A stretch of 64,000 nt of DNA, taken from positions 22,114,182 to 22,178,181 of the forward strand of contig NC_092193.1 of assembly GCF_043641665.1 (NCBI RefSeq). Direction: 5' to 3'. This document shows, piece after piece, positions 23,690 through 34,829 of this stretch. The position numbers were made by a program, and so were the translations under genes. The notes under the pieces are model-generated. The model worked only from the letters and a program-made list of their open reading frames with translations, did no database searches and was not told the DNA's origin. This DNA is from Enoplosus armatus (Eukaryota; Chordata; Actinopteri; Centrarchiformes; Enoplosidae). Positions within the stretch are counted from its first letter, which is position 1; each line of letters begins with the position of its first letter.

Positions 23690-24245
23690 GCCTGTGCCAA
23701 TCCAAACCCTTTTGGGTACCTCAGAGGGAGGTATGGAACATGAAAACCAGAGAAAAAGATTGCACTCCTTAAAAGTATTCTCCAACCTTGTGGTCCTGTT
23801 GGGTGCTGTTTCTGTACCAGGCAGTGATGTTCCCCGTCAGGACGCTCTCGATGGTGCAGGAGTAGAAATTCCTCAGTATTTGAGGGGGTACCCGGAATTT
23901 CCGAAAAGCGTCCGAGGTGAAACGGTCTCTGCCTTGCCTTTCTCACCACAGAGTCAGTATGCAGCGCCCAGGTCAGGCCCTCTATGATGTGGACCCCAAG
24001 GTACTTGAAGCGGCCCACCCTCTCCACCGAGGATCCGTTGATATTAAGGTGGGCGTAGTTCCTTCCCTGCTTCTTCCCAAAGTCCACTACCAGCTCCTTG
24101 GAGGAGGTTGTTGTCCTGACACCAGCGGGTCAGGTCCTCTACTTCCTTCAGGTAGGCCTTGTCATTGTTATCTGTGATGTGGCCCACCACAGCTGCGTCG
24201 TCAGCAAACTTGACGATGTTGGAGTTGAAAGTGGCTGACCACACA
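23690..24245 (-). pseudogene. LINE reverse transcriptase fragment (Rex1/CR1-like, family A)
   Basis: On the minus strand the first frame (24244-24044) carries the reverse transcriptase catalytic box as Phe-Ala-Asp-Asp at 24197-24208 inside a typical context (Ile-Val-Lys before, Ala-Ala-Val-Val-Gly after). The next frame (24087-23662) has the downstream Val-Glu-Arg-Val-Gly-Arg-Phe-Lys-Tyr-Leu-Gly-Val motif (RT domain 7-like). It then continues into the Lys-Ala-Arg-Gln-Arg region and further frame breaks. The N-terminal RT and the endonuclease are missing. Close relatives of this family lie at 51866-51995 and 53605-54182 in the same window. It ends next to a plus-strand L2-like piece. Confidence 0.8.
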
Positions 24246-24329
24246 TTATCCCCATGCGCCTCAACCTTCGCCCCCTGCTCCCCTCCTCTGTTGCCTTATC
24301 TGACTCTCAGACACTCTCATCTGTACTTT

Positions 24330-24650
24330 GTCCTCTTCTCTGCCTTCTCCAGCCCCGTGCTTGTCTGGCGTACCGTTGAGAACTGGGGTGTCCCCGGCTC
24401 GGACTGCAAGGGACCTGCGTGTGACACTGGATGACCAGCTGTCCTGGCTCCACAGTGGTGGAGCAAGCTCCCCACTGACATCAGGACAGCAGAAACTCTA
24501 CACATCTCCCGTCGCAGACTAGGCATCTGTTCCACCCTCTTGCGATTTTTGGGTTGTATCCACATGGCTGAATGAACTTACTGTATGTTCTCCTTCCTCC
24601 TTTTACAGGAGCGTTAACATCTGGATTACCTCAGTGCCGGAGATGCATCT
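24330..24650 (+). pseudogene. L2-like LINE fragment
   Basis: A plus-strand frame reads Ser-Pro-Ala-Arg-Thr-Ala-Arg-Asp-Leu-x-Val-Thr-Leu-Asp-Asp-Gln-Leu-Ser-Trp, the standard segment after the reverse transcriptase core in fish L2-like LINEs. After an internal deletion it resumes with Trp-Trp-Ser-Lys-Leu-Pro-Thr-Asp-Ile-Arg-Thr-Ala-Glu-Thr-Leu, the C-terminal end of the same protein, with a stop near 24573. It is broken and not functional. Confidence 0.75.
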
Positions 24651-25564
24651 GTACGTGTATCTCCGTGGTAAGCCGCTGTTGACCGCTTCATACGCAGTCC
24701 ATCTCTGTGACAGACAACCCAACACGGCCTCATTCAGAAAAACGATGCGGAAATGAGTTTATTCTACTTGTGTGTCGCTGTGGGTGTCAGTACAAAGATA
24801 AGGGTGTGATCGCTCACTCGCTGGTATGCGGTCAGGATGTCTACATCACGCACAGTCATAGCATCATGGCTGTGTGTGTTTATCTGATTTTATTAAGCTG
24901 AATTATACTGTGACGCTGTTCAAATTAACTTTCAAACAGGAAGTGCCCAATCCGACGAGGAAATGGTGCGACATGCCTCTTCGTTGAATCTCACTGTACG
25001 TGACACAACCCTTTAGATAACACTTTTAATGCCTCGCATTACTTGTGACGGTTTGACATAAACAAACGAATATTACGAGATGACCATCAAAGGCTATCAT
25101 ATCACAGTTGTCTCGTTTCCATGGTGTTTCTGCAGGGTTGTCTTCCGGACCAGCACACGCGTGAGATTTCAATAATTGTGTCATGGTTATGCATAAGCGC
25201 GATATGAGACTGCACGCCACAGACCAGACAGTCCAGTCCATTTACATCAGCTTGCATCAGATGTGGGCTGCTCCTCATCCTCCTCAAGTTAGCCTGCCTG
25301 TACCTGTGGAACACTGGGTACTCGTGGACACACTGCGGCTCGGTCCACATTTTTGCACGCACTGTTTTCTACATCGCCTTTATAGAGAGGGCACGTTTGT
25401 AGTTCACGGCTTTTTGCCATAGCTGAGGGGATAACTGTCCGTTCTGGATATCCTCTCAGGATCTGTCACAAAACAATCCAATCCAACGGGTTAACTGTAT
25501 TTCGTAACTTGAGAGAATGAACGACGCTAAACCAACTTCTTTTTTCTCTGACTTCTTTTATATA
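24651..25564. other. Non-coding stretch, nothing recognised
   Basis: Short frames only. No repeat boundary was identified. Confidence 0.5.
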
Positions 25565-25566
25565 TA

Positions 25567-26086
25567 CAGTGCTTAACAAATGTATTAGACCACCTGTCAT
25601 AAAAACGAGAAAACACAAATATTTTAGAAATCAAGTCAAAAACTTGTTTCAAACTAAAAAAAATTTGTTATTTATAAGGCAAATAACAAACTGGAACAAC
25701 TAAATAGTCCTTATTCACATATATTAACCAGAAATCTTAATATTCTGTATGACCTCCTTTGGCCCTGATAACAGCTTGCATTCTTTGCAACCACAAAACA
25801 AATGTTTCTTTTCAGGAATGCAAGTAAATAACTGTGATTTGGCATCTCAATCAAAAAAATAATAACGTGCTTTACTATTTTTTTTTGTACAACAGTAAAT
25901 TTGAGAATTCATGGATAACAACAATAATTATATTTTAGCATTAAAGATATCATTTTGATTAAAGAGCTTGGCTTGCACATACTGGTGGATTAACCATTAC
26001 AGAGACATCAGCAATACTGTTCATTTAGGGCAGCGGGGGCAAACACCTTACACTGGGTGGGGGTCTAATACATTTGTTAAGCGCTG
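25567..26086. mobile_element. Non-autonomous Tc1/mariner-like element with intact terminal inverted repeats
   Basis: The 520-bp unit starts CAGTGCTTAACAAATGTATT at 25567. It ends with the near-perfect reverse complement at about 26056-26086, an arm of about 28 bases with one substitution in the first 20 and a few extra bases near the inner end. Both sides carry the TA target duplication typical of Tc1/mariner insertions (25565-25566 and 26087-26088). An inner phrase, TATGACCTCCTTTGGCCCTGATAACAG, resembles non-coding sequence of fish Tc1-like elements. No transposase frame is present, so it would need an enzyme in trans. Confidence 0.9.
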
Positions 26087-26759
26087 TATATTAACCTACT
26101 TTTTATGTCAAAAATGTGAACTTGGAGAATTCTTTACACTTCCTGCACAGTGAAGAGAAGAGCCTCTGTTAGCACCAGAGAGAAATAAACGGATTCTTGT
26201 TGTGAAGGTCAAGGTGGCCGAACTAAAATGTGAGCTCCTATACCCATTCCATTGTGCAAGTGGAAACTCCTTGCCTGATGTCAGACAGAATTGTCATCTC
26301 GATTCGATTTTTCCCTTTCAGCCCCAACAAAACGCCTCTGACACACCCACCGAATGAGAGAAAATGTACCTCAAAGCCTGCAGCACACCGTTTCATGCCG
26401 TTTTCGAGGGAAACGTGCCGTTCGACCTGGAAACCGTAGCAAAACGGTGCCCCAGCTTGACAAATGCGTTGGTCTCGCACGTGGCGCCGGTTAGGCTCAT
26501 CGGATCGTTCGCTTTTCAACCGAGAATCCGCTGTTACATGTCAGGATGCCAGACCAGGGCGGATTCTAAGGTCTGGACCCAGGCAAGGGAACCTTTCAGC
26601 ACAAATTTACAAGTCTGTTTTGCAGCTGCTTTACTTTGGTGGTGCCTCACTCATTTTATTAATATTTTTGGAAAGAATTGTAGTAATCTGCATTGACCGG
26701 CCACAGAGAAGACGAAGGGAAAAATCCACCACAAGCTCCAGATGTGATAAATTCCAGCC
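26087..26759. other. Non-coding stretch with a CpG-rich patch
   Basis: 26360-26530 is rich in CpG and carries phrases such as ACCGTAGCAAAACGGT, which I recall from fish interspersed repeats. The plus frame 26364-26696 shows no protein motif. Confidence 0.4.
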
Positions 26760-26842
26760 TGGGCCCTTTGCTGCATGTCATCCCCACTCTCTCTTTCCCA
26801 CCTTCCCTGTCTCTCTCTCTCTGCAGCTATCCAATAAAGTCT
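26760..26842 (+). repeat. 3' tail of a fish SINE-like repeat
   Basis: The sequence CCCTTTGCTGCATGTCATCC, then a CTCTCTTTCCC-type pyrimidine stretch, then CTATCCAATAAAG is the familiar 3' end of an abundant teleost SINE. An AATAAA lies at 26833-26838. The tRNA-like head is not visible upstream, so this is a 5'-truncated copy. Confidence 0.65.
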
Positions 26843-28240
26843 AACCCTATTGCCCTTTTTGGAACAAGGAAGTGGAAGGGGCCGCTCCATGGATGTGCTA
26901 TAAGAACAGGATACCGAATGAATGACACTTGCTCGCTGAAAGCCAAAAAAGTTTCAACTTCCAGGTTTGCCTCCTGCACATTGTTTCGAATTTTCACTCA
27001 CGTCCCTTCTATAATGGTGGTTTATGGGGAAAATGCTTCTTGGTTTGTGGGGGAGTGTTTCGTTGCCCTCTTGCCCAGTGCATGCTGGGAAAGGCTCCAC
27101 ACGAGAGAGACGATCATCAGTTTTGTAGTTTTCAACCGCACTTTTTCAGGGCTTATACTGGGTTAGTGTTTTGTACTCACGCATGCGTAATGGTCATCGT
27201 ACCCTGCATTAATTAAAGATGACATATGCACAGTCGAAAGGGTTAATTATCCGCGGAGCATAACTATCTGCAAATGTCACGGCAGACTTCCCCATGTGAC
27301 TTGTTTACAGTTCAGGTCAGATTGTCCCCCAAAAGCCTCTGGAACAACGCGTGCTAAAACCAAATTTCACCACAAGTAGGTCAGCAGTCGTGAAGACATC
27401 TGTGTCGGACGGACCAGCTAATCAGCTTTCTGTGTTTTGGATTGGGTCTAATTATTCTCAGGTGTATTTGGACGGAATTGTAATGAATTTATGCAATTAA
27501 GCCCATTTGGGATATGATCCAAAGAAGACCTCCACTCCACTGAGACCAATTATACGTAAAAGGTTACGTAATGGCCAAATATCACTGGGCCGCTATCAGT
27601 AAAGACTTTTTTTTATCTCACAGACTGCATGTGAATTGGTTGACGGTCGAGCTCCCCCGAGTGACTGTGGTTATGCGCAGTGGTTCTGCTATGCTGGCAG
27701 AGTCTGCAGCTCAAACTGCTACAGTTTTGCTGCTCTGTTCTTGCCTGTCACAGTCGCATAAAATGACTCAACGCTTCTGATCCACTTTGACAGTGGATGT
27801 TACCGAGGCCTCAAGCGTCACTTGACAGAAATGTATTTGTGCCGTCTTGAAAAGCGCCTTCTCAAATAGCTGCACATCTTCACAATTTTCCACCTGCCAG
27901 ACCGAAAGCGTTGTAGGGAAACAAAAGAAGGAAATCTGAGCGTAAATCTGTTTAGCCTTTGGTGTTTGATGGGCATGAAAATTGACGAGTGGTATGTCGC
28001 TGCTGTTCGACAGGCATGTGACACGTAAAATCACACTGCTGCTACACTAATGTAAGCCTACAGCATATCGCTGCTGTTCATACATTATTATCATACATCA
28101 GATAAATAAATCAGTAAAAACCCATTGGTATATAGCTACTGTTACTTGTCAAACTTAGTCATATAGCTAGCCATATGAGTAGCTCTGCTAGCTTAGCCGC
28201 CAAAAATTACATTACATCAGGGACAGTTGCCGACAATAAG
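26843..28240. other. Non-coding stretch, nothing recognised
   Basis: No motif-bearing frame and no repeat that I can name. Confidence 0.5.
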
Positions 28241-28294
28241 TGGTTATTTCCCAGTATATGGATTATTATATGGTTATTTCCCAGTATATGGATT
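28241..28294. repeat. 30-bp tandem duplication
   Basis: TGGTTATTTCCCAGTATATG and the next four bases at 28241 recur exactly at 28271, giving a period of 30. Confidence 0.85.
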
Positions 28295-29959
28295 CTCAAA
28301 CGTTTTTTTCTTGTGATCCCTTATTACAAAACCCAGTCTGCTTTTGACCCCTCATCAGAAGTTCCATATCGATGGCCTCCTATGTGCACTTTGCAAGGCA
28401 CTAATACCTAGTCGGTATTGTTAACACATAATATAGTAATACAGTCCCAAAACAGTGTGTTATGTATTGGGTATCCTTAACAAATAGCATTCTGCAAGAA
28501 AACAAGTTTTTTTTGGGTTTCTCAAAAAAGCGCATTTTTCAGATAGGAGGTTTTGCTCTTCGGCCATCAATATGTGAGTTGTGTGCATTGCATGAATTTC
28601 TTTTCTCATATGATTTCATTTGGATCAATTTTAGGAGGCCTACAGAGGTAACACATTTCAGTAACTAACAATAAAAAGGATTTCCGGGCCGGGAACCCCT
28701 GTTCTTGTATAATACTGCATAGCCACGCTACAAGGGAGAGCGTGCCACTAGATAGTAGCATCAGCCGGTGGAACAGCGGCATGAACACAGCACTGGCACA
28801 TGCCAGCAAAGAATCGTCATAAGCCGCTGGGGGCGTTGTATGTGGCAGTAGGGGGGGGGAGGGGCGACAACAGGAGTGACAAGTGAAAAGTGGCATATCT
28901 CAGTGAAATAGAGTCACACATCATTTACCGGCATGTGCCAATAAAAATCACGCAGGTATACTGGTGGGAAGCGGTACGTGACAGTGCCATATGCCAGCAG
29001 AATAACACAGCACAGCAGAATCGCCATGTGCCGCTGTAGCATAGAGTAGCATACCATCAGCTGTGCTTCAATTTCGCCATCACCCAGTGCGTGACTGTCC
29101 CTGGGGGCTCTCTGGTAAACCAGTAGACTTCAGTTTGGCTAGCTACATTCACAGGAAAGTAGCTCATATATCCGAAATTGCAAAAAGGATTTAATATGCT
29201 TCGATGTGTTTACAGTGCCACTAAAAAGGCAGCCGTCGCGTTGAGTGTAAAAGTCAGATATTGGGGGGGGGCTTTCATTGTGAAGACGCAGTAGACTGAA
29301 CTCTCAAAGCACTTAACAGATGCTCCATTACCCAGCGAGCAACGTGTTCCCATACTAACACTGAGCGCCCCCAAACAAACACACCATTTCCACTCTCTCC
29401 ATTGTCTCAGTTTTTAATAACAACCGCTGCCAACTGTACCAGCAGCAGCGAAAGCTGGATCTCCTCTCATATTTGTTGAAAAAATACGCAGAAGAGAATG
29501 GAAAACCTGTTATTACCTGCTATCATCCTTTTTGTTGTGTGAAAAAAAAAAATCATGGCTACTATACCTAATTATCATGAATTAACATAATGGCGGGGAG
29601 GATATGACATGTATTCACTGAAGAGGGAGAGGAGGCTCTCTGTGTGATTTTCCAACAGGCAAAGTGTGAGCGTAACACTTACTAACTAAATGTGCTATAA
29701 TTGTACTACGGAATGAATATTTAAAAAGGAAAAGATTGTAAAACATCTAACTCAGCCTTTAGTTTCACATTGGGGAATATGCACCTCCCCCCTGTTTGCC
29801 AATACAATTTTGGTCATCTGAATTTTAGTCATTTTTAATATAATTAGAAGCTTAAATGTTGAATTCACACATGCTTTCATGCGTGGTTGTTATTCAGGTG
29901 TAAATGGTTTCCTGTGGCATCACGATAGCAGGCAGGTGTTTAACTACAAAAAAGAGAAG
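28295..29959. other. Non-coding stretch; weak internal similarity at 28740-29060
   Basis: Phrases such as CACATGCCAGCA, CATATGCCAGCA and CATGTGCCGCTG recur at irregular spacing between 28740 and 29060, which may be a decayed satellite. A G9 run lies at 29263-29271. No gene is supported. Confidence 0.4.
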
Positions 29960-30720
29960 ACACATACCTCTTTGACAACTGGTTGTTTTCCTAACACGCT
30001 AAAAGCAGCAGGAGTGAACCCTCTTTTAACGAAACCCCCGCACTCAGCCCACCTGATTACAGAATTGCAGACCCATCGCTCTTCTTCCATTTCCTTCCCT
30101 CACGTCTCTGGTTCTTGTCAGTCTGGTTTCAAGGCGGACCGCTCAACTGAGACTGCCGTCCGTCGTCATCCTGTTGGTCCCTTTCGGCAGCGTTTGACTC
30201 GGTGAACCACCAGATCCTCCTCTCCACCCACCAAGAACTGGGAGCCCCTAAATCCTCCCCCTGTCCACGTCCTACCTCAAGGGCCGCACTTACAAGGTAA
30301 CTTGGAGAGAATCTGTGTCTGAACCTTGTGATCTCTCTGCTGAGGTCCTACAGCTATGCAGATGACACTCAAATAATTCTGTATTCTCCCCCCCCCCCCG
30401 TCTGGCAGCAGCACAAATCTGTGTCTGGCGGACATCTCTCAGTGGACGGATACACACCTCCTGAAGCTTCACCTTGCCAAGACCAAAGGAAGGCATCTTG
30501 AGAACTCTGTGGTGTCCTAATCTCGGACCGCAAAGAACGTGGGCGTGACACTGGACGACCAGCTGTCCTTCGCTGCCGGCACCGGGATTCATGCTCCACA
30601 ACATCGGGTGGGTACGTCCGTTTCCCATCCAGGACGCGGCGCAGGTTCTGGTCCAGGCTTCTTGTAATCTCCTAACAAATACTTGGGTTTATGACCAAAT
30701 ACCTGCAAAACGAACCGGAT
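29960..30720 (+). pseudogene. L2-like LINE reverse transcriptase remnant
   Basis: On the plus strand the fish L2-like reverse transcriptase order can be followed through several frames. First comes Thr-Gly-Cys-Phe-Pro-x-Thr-Leu-Lys-Ala-Ala (about 29970). A Ser-Gly-Phe-Lys-Ala...Ser-Thr-Glu-Thr-Ala segment follows (about 30120). Then come Ser-Ala-Ala-Phe-Asp-Ser-Val-Asn-His-Gln-Ile-Leu-Leu (about 30190), the catalytic Tyr-Ala-Asp-Asp at 30355-30366 and Val-Thr-Leu-Asp-Asp-Gln-Leu-Ser (about 30545). The order is right, but internal deletions and at least three frame changes break it, and a C12 run (30388-30399) sits inside. The 5' half and the full C-terminus are missing. Clade assignment is from memory of the motifs. 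Confidence 0.8.
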
Positions 30721-30739
30721 CAGTCTCAGCTGTACTTTG

Positions 30740-30910
30740 TCGTCACTGCTAACTGACAAATGTTAGCATGATAACACGCAGGACGGTAAACATGTTTGTC
30801 TGCTAAATCTCAGCATGTTAGCATCATGTTAGCATGCTGACATTAACATTCAAGCTCAAAGCACCACCAAGTCCAACCTCACAGAGCTGCCAATGTGGTT
30901 GTTGACTCTT
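30740..30910. repeat. Common teleost interspersed repeat fragment
   Basis: Repeated TGTTAGCATGATAAC, CAGCATGTTAGCA and GTTAGCATGCTGACATTA motifs, then CAAGCTCAAAGCACC and CCTCACAGAGCTGCC, match a fish repeat I recall as very abundant. It directly follows the L2-like remnant. Confidence 0.55.
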
Positions 30911-33095
30911 GTTTATATATGAATTAAAATAAAATAAAAATATAGGAATGAAAAATACGGCATTCTGAAAACCGCAGTGTCCAATTGATTGTGTAAATAA
31001 CTCCTTTGTGTCGTGCCTATTGAGGTGTGATGAGAAGTAAGTGTGAGTGATCACGTGTAAGTGGTTGATTCTGGCAGTAGTAGTGAGGGTGTTGAGATGA
31101 CAAAATCCCGGCAAAAATAAAGCGAACACAAAAAAAAAGGTAAATCACAATTTTTCGAAGGCTTGGAAGCAGGCTGACATTCAGGGGAGGGCAAGAAATC
31201 AGAGACGGTGCTGCGGCATGCACATTTGACAGCGCACCTCGGAATACGATTGCAGTAACTTTTGACCATTGTTACCCCCCCCCCCAGCCTTTCTGCTGCA
31301 TCTCTACAGTTAAAGGAAAACAGCTCCTGTTTGATAAAATCAGGCGAACTACAGATCTCAGCAAATGCTATTCTTTTCACTCTTCAAAAACACATCCCCT
31401 TGACATTGCACTGTCTAAAATTAGAATGCTAATGTTAGTCCATCAGTTTTCCTTGTTAGTGACTAACAACTGAAGTATTTTTTTATACCACATGTGCCAG
31501 TAATAAAAATGGTATGACCATTAACTCCACTTGCAGAACTTTGCCACAAGCAGATGGCCTGATATATGATTATTTTGGAAGTAAATCTGATTGGCTGTTA
31601 ACCTCATGGTGATGACAGTCTGTACGTGACCGCATGTAAAGGTTTCCATCACAAGCAACCTTTTGTAGTGGGATTGTCATCTCCCAGAAGGAAACGCAGA
31701 GGTAGTGTGATGTTACCATAGCGCCGCAAATGTTAGGGAGGAGGTCAAGGTGGATGATCGGAAGAACAGAATGTCTGACTTTGACACCGGTGAGACTGGT
31801 GCACACGTTCCGTCTCTTAGCTGTCAACGCTGGTTTCTTTTAACCATGACCACAGTGTGCACCTGGATGGAGGCTCAGAGGCTTCAACATCTTCAACAAG
31901 AGGCTGTGGATGATGAGCGTGAGGTTTAGAGACGCGCCGGTTAGAAAAGCTGGCTGAGTGATTGGGGCGGGGGGGGGGGAGCTGAGCTGGGGAGGACGGT
32001 GACGGAGGAAAGGACGATGTCCGTGATGGTTAGCATCCCGAGCAATGTCATCCATGCCCTCGCCACGCCATGCTGGTTGACACGAGGAGCGTCTTCAACC
32101 AAAGACTTATACCCCCAAGGTACATCTGTTTTTTTTTGCACTATTCTTTGTACCGTTGCATTTGTAATGCCACCCGAATTACGCTTTCAATTAATATAAT
32201 GAGGAAATGTTGTTAATTACTGAGTAGTTAGTAACTACTTGTTAATGCCTGAACCTAACAATAAATGGGAGTCCAGGCTGTGGTGTCAGAGTCCTGCCCT
32301 CTGTACGCTCCCCATCCGCCCTGACCCTGACCACCTCCCCTGCAACTCTAGCGCGGTAAATAGACATAGAGCTTCATTCAGTTTAGGTATGTGACAATAG
32401 AAAAAAGAAGGTGGCTCGGCTCCAGAATCACACTAACACCATATCACAGCAACAGACCCGGTGTGTGAACACAAGCAAAACAAAAATCAAAACAACATTT
32501 TTTTATTATCTTTTTATTTTCTACAAATTCAAAACTAAACCTGCCTTTACTAACTATGCGCATTTCAGTCTTTAAAGCACTCGCCGCCATTAATGGGAAC
32601 CACATTAAACACTGGCCTTCTATTAGCTATCAAGACCCACCGCACTCCCGATCCATTTTCTGTCACACACCGACATTACCGGACCACTTTTTTTTTTGTT
32701 TCCAACGGCACAATACGCTCACAATGCAGACACTCCTGGGCAACAAAAGCTTGGCTCTTACCTTTTAAGTGCAGCACTATGCATTAATAGGTACTGCCTG
32801 TAATGAGTCCAAATAGGGGCCAGTATGAAACAGCACTCTTGAGTGGACTCTCAATGGCTGAGCTGTGTGCGGTGTCTCTATTAAAATCTCTAAAGCCATT
32901 CATTCAAGAGCCCTGAAACAGGGGGGGGGGGTGGAGAGGCCCGCCGTGGAAAACTCCACCCTTTACCTAATGAGCTCACTTGCATTACGAACGGGGTACA
33001 TCATTGGCGTGGCACATTTCTTTTAATTTCTCATCCTGCAGTGAGTAAATTGAGTCTGTCTTTGTTCCTCCTCTCAACCACTAAGACCCTCTCAA
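30911..33095. other. Non-coding stretch
   Basis: C11 at 31275-31285, G11 at 31969-31979 and G11 at 32921-32931. The segment around 31760-31900 has phrases (GCTGGTTTCTTTTAACCATGACC) that seem familiar from fish repeats but cannot be assigned. No gene is supported. Confidence 0.45.
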
Positions 33096-33632
33096 TGGGC
33101 CTCATTCACAAACGCACAAATCTGTGTGTAAACCGCGTGCACAAGCGCTTTACCTTTCAATATTTTCTCACCTGAATGTGTTCGCACTCTGAGATAAACT
33201 TAGAACTGCCTCAGACCGTGCATATGCACAAATGACTAAGGTCGGGCTGTCTTAGAAAATGTAAATGCACGCCTTTCAACTAAAAGGCATAGCATATTAA
33301 AACCACATTCATTAAAAAAAAAAAAAGGCCCGTTAGGTAATGTAAATGCACTGGCCAAATGTATTAAATAACCATGAAATTGACGCCCTTTCATCCTCAC
33401 CAATTATTGTCATAATTGAATTATCCAGCTATAAAAGCTGAGTCCCAGTCCTAGCTTATAACGGAGTATATGAGAGTCTCCATATTGAATTTAATTGACT
33501 TGGCCTGTAATGAACGGCCGCTCCCACCAATTTCTAGCGCCATGTTAATTGCGCCAATGTAGCCAGTGGCCTATTAACAGGCGTGCAGGGTATATCAATC
33601 AGATTCTGATTTACCTCCAAGCAGGTGTTAAG

Positions 33633-34560
33633 ATGGCATGTCCAGCCTTGCTGGAAGATACGGCCTTCAGGAGAGAGTGCAATCCTCAGATACCGACATA
33701 ACACGTTTGAAGAGAGTGACGAATGGCTTATCAGCCACAGCTATGCCACTCCCTGGAAGTCATCAGACCATATCTTCTCAGGTCCAAGTCCTGTCCATCA
33801 TGGCTTTCCTGGCTTCAGGGACTTTTCAGAGAAGGCCGGGGTTTCGCAACCTCCTCTGAGCGTTCCGTCCCAAAGGTTTTAAATGGCACCATGAGGCTAA
33901 TGCCCAACCGTATTAAATTCTGTTATGATGAACAACGTCAGAGTAATGACGTTCCGTGGCATTGCTGGAATGCCGAACACTATTGGAGCATTAGACTGTA
34001 CCCACGTGCACGTCAAAGCTCAATGTGCCGACTCCATCCAATTTATATAACTGGAAAAATTACCATTGAATCAATGTGCAGGTAATCTGTGATGCTGACT
34101 GCTACTTAATCAACATGGTGGCCCGCTGGCCAGGAGGTACCCACGACTCCTTCATTTGACAAAACAGCACAGTGGGAATGCGTTTGGAGGCAAGGGCTGT
34201 GAGAAGCGGATGGCTTGTTGGTGAGCATCTTTTATGTAGGCTATTAAATCTAAACCCTCATACAACATGTTCACACAAAAATACTCCACGTTGTTTAGAT
34301 TACCAGGTATGTGGTCTAAAAATCTTTGGGCTGCTTGAGGGCTGTTGTCGGGGGCAAGTTCCTTTATACCCCTGAGAAGGTGTGCAAGATCATTCTGGCG
34401 TGCCGTGTCCTTCACAACATTGCAGTGGCTCATGGCATTCCACTACCACCTGGAACAGAGCTGAAACTAGACTGCAGGCCACATGACGCACAATCAAACA
34501 TGGGACCGCCCCGGCAGGGCTGCAGTTGAGGCTCGCCATGACTTCATGCAGCGTCTCTAA
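33633..34560 (+). pseudogene. HARBI1-like transposase remnant
   Basis: From the ATG at 33633 the family order can be read across several frames. First is an N-terminal segment with Phe-Arg-Arg-Glu, stopped by a TAA about 23 codons in. Next come Val-Leu-x-Ile-Met-Ala-Phe-Leu-Ala-Ser-Gly-Thr-Phe-Gln-Arg (about 33790-33835) and the first catalytic Asp in Gly-Ala-Leu-Asp-Cys-Thr-His (Asp at 33994-33996). The second Asp lies in Trp-Pro-Gly-Gly-Thr-His-Asp-Ser-Phe (34145-34147). The third acidic position would lie in a Phe-Gly-Leu-Leu-Glu-like stretch near 34325. The conserved Tyr-Thr-Pro-Glu-Lys-Val-Cys-Lys-Ile-Ile-Leu-Ala-Cys end follows near 34365-34410. Stops and at least three frame changes make it inactive. 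Confidence 0.85.
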
Positions 34561-34607
34561 TGACGGGTTAGGGTTTCGGAAATTGAACAATATTTCAAAA
34601 CGTTCAC

Positions 34608-34820
34608 TTATTTATTAGTGAGGACATCCAGTAATTGTTTCAATGTTTCATTAATGTCCTTTATGCCCGTCACTATGTCATTCACGGCATCCCGGAGAGC
34701 CAGCTGGTTGTCGATCGGGACACGGCCATGTCGAGATTCCTGGGGCATGCTTTGGGAAGTTGACCGCGGCTGGCAGCTGGGCCTACAATTCAAATTTGAA
34801 GGTTTGTTTGCATTGGGCAT
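34608..34820 (-). pseudogene. C-terminal part of the Harbinger Myb/SANT-like partner protein
   Basis: A minus-strand frame of 70 codons ends with an amphipathic helix pattern (Ala-Val-Asn-Asp-Ile-Val-Thr-Gly-Ile-Lys-Asp-Ile-Asn-Glu-Thr-Leu, then Leu-Leu-Asp-Val-Leu) and a clean stop at 34608. It sits just downstream of, and convergent with, the transposase. Harbinger elements carry a second gene for a Myb/SANT DNA-binding protein in this arrangement, and a C-terminal coiled-coil-like helix is common in it. The DNA-binding N-terminus is missing, cut off where the LINE begins. The identity rests on position and helix pattern, not on a visible Myb domain. Confidence 0.45.
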
Positions 34821-34829
34821 TGGGTGAAA

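Larger units (their letters stand above)
33096..34820 (+). mobile_element. PIF/Harbinger DNA transposon, broken, right end lost
   Basis: The element carries the two genes expected of the superfamily in opposite orientation: a HARBI1-type transposase remnant (33633-34560, +) and the C-terminus of its Myb-like partner (34608-34820, -). A possible left end is TGGGCCTCATTCACAAAC at 33096, similar to Harbinger terminal repeats that start GGGCCTCATT in fish. The matching right end was not found, because the sequence passes straight into a minus-strand LINE at about 34830. The left boundary is inference and no target duplication is assigned. Confidence 0.6.

Noticed and set aside
23694..24177. Plus-strand frames of 86 to 97 codons
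   Set aside because: Antisense of the family A reverse transcriptase fragment.
28740..29060. Irregular GCCAGCA/TGTGCC phrases as a satellite array
   Set aside because: Spacing and sequence vary too much to define a repeat unit by eye.
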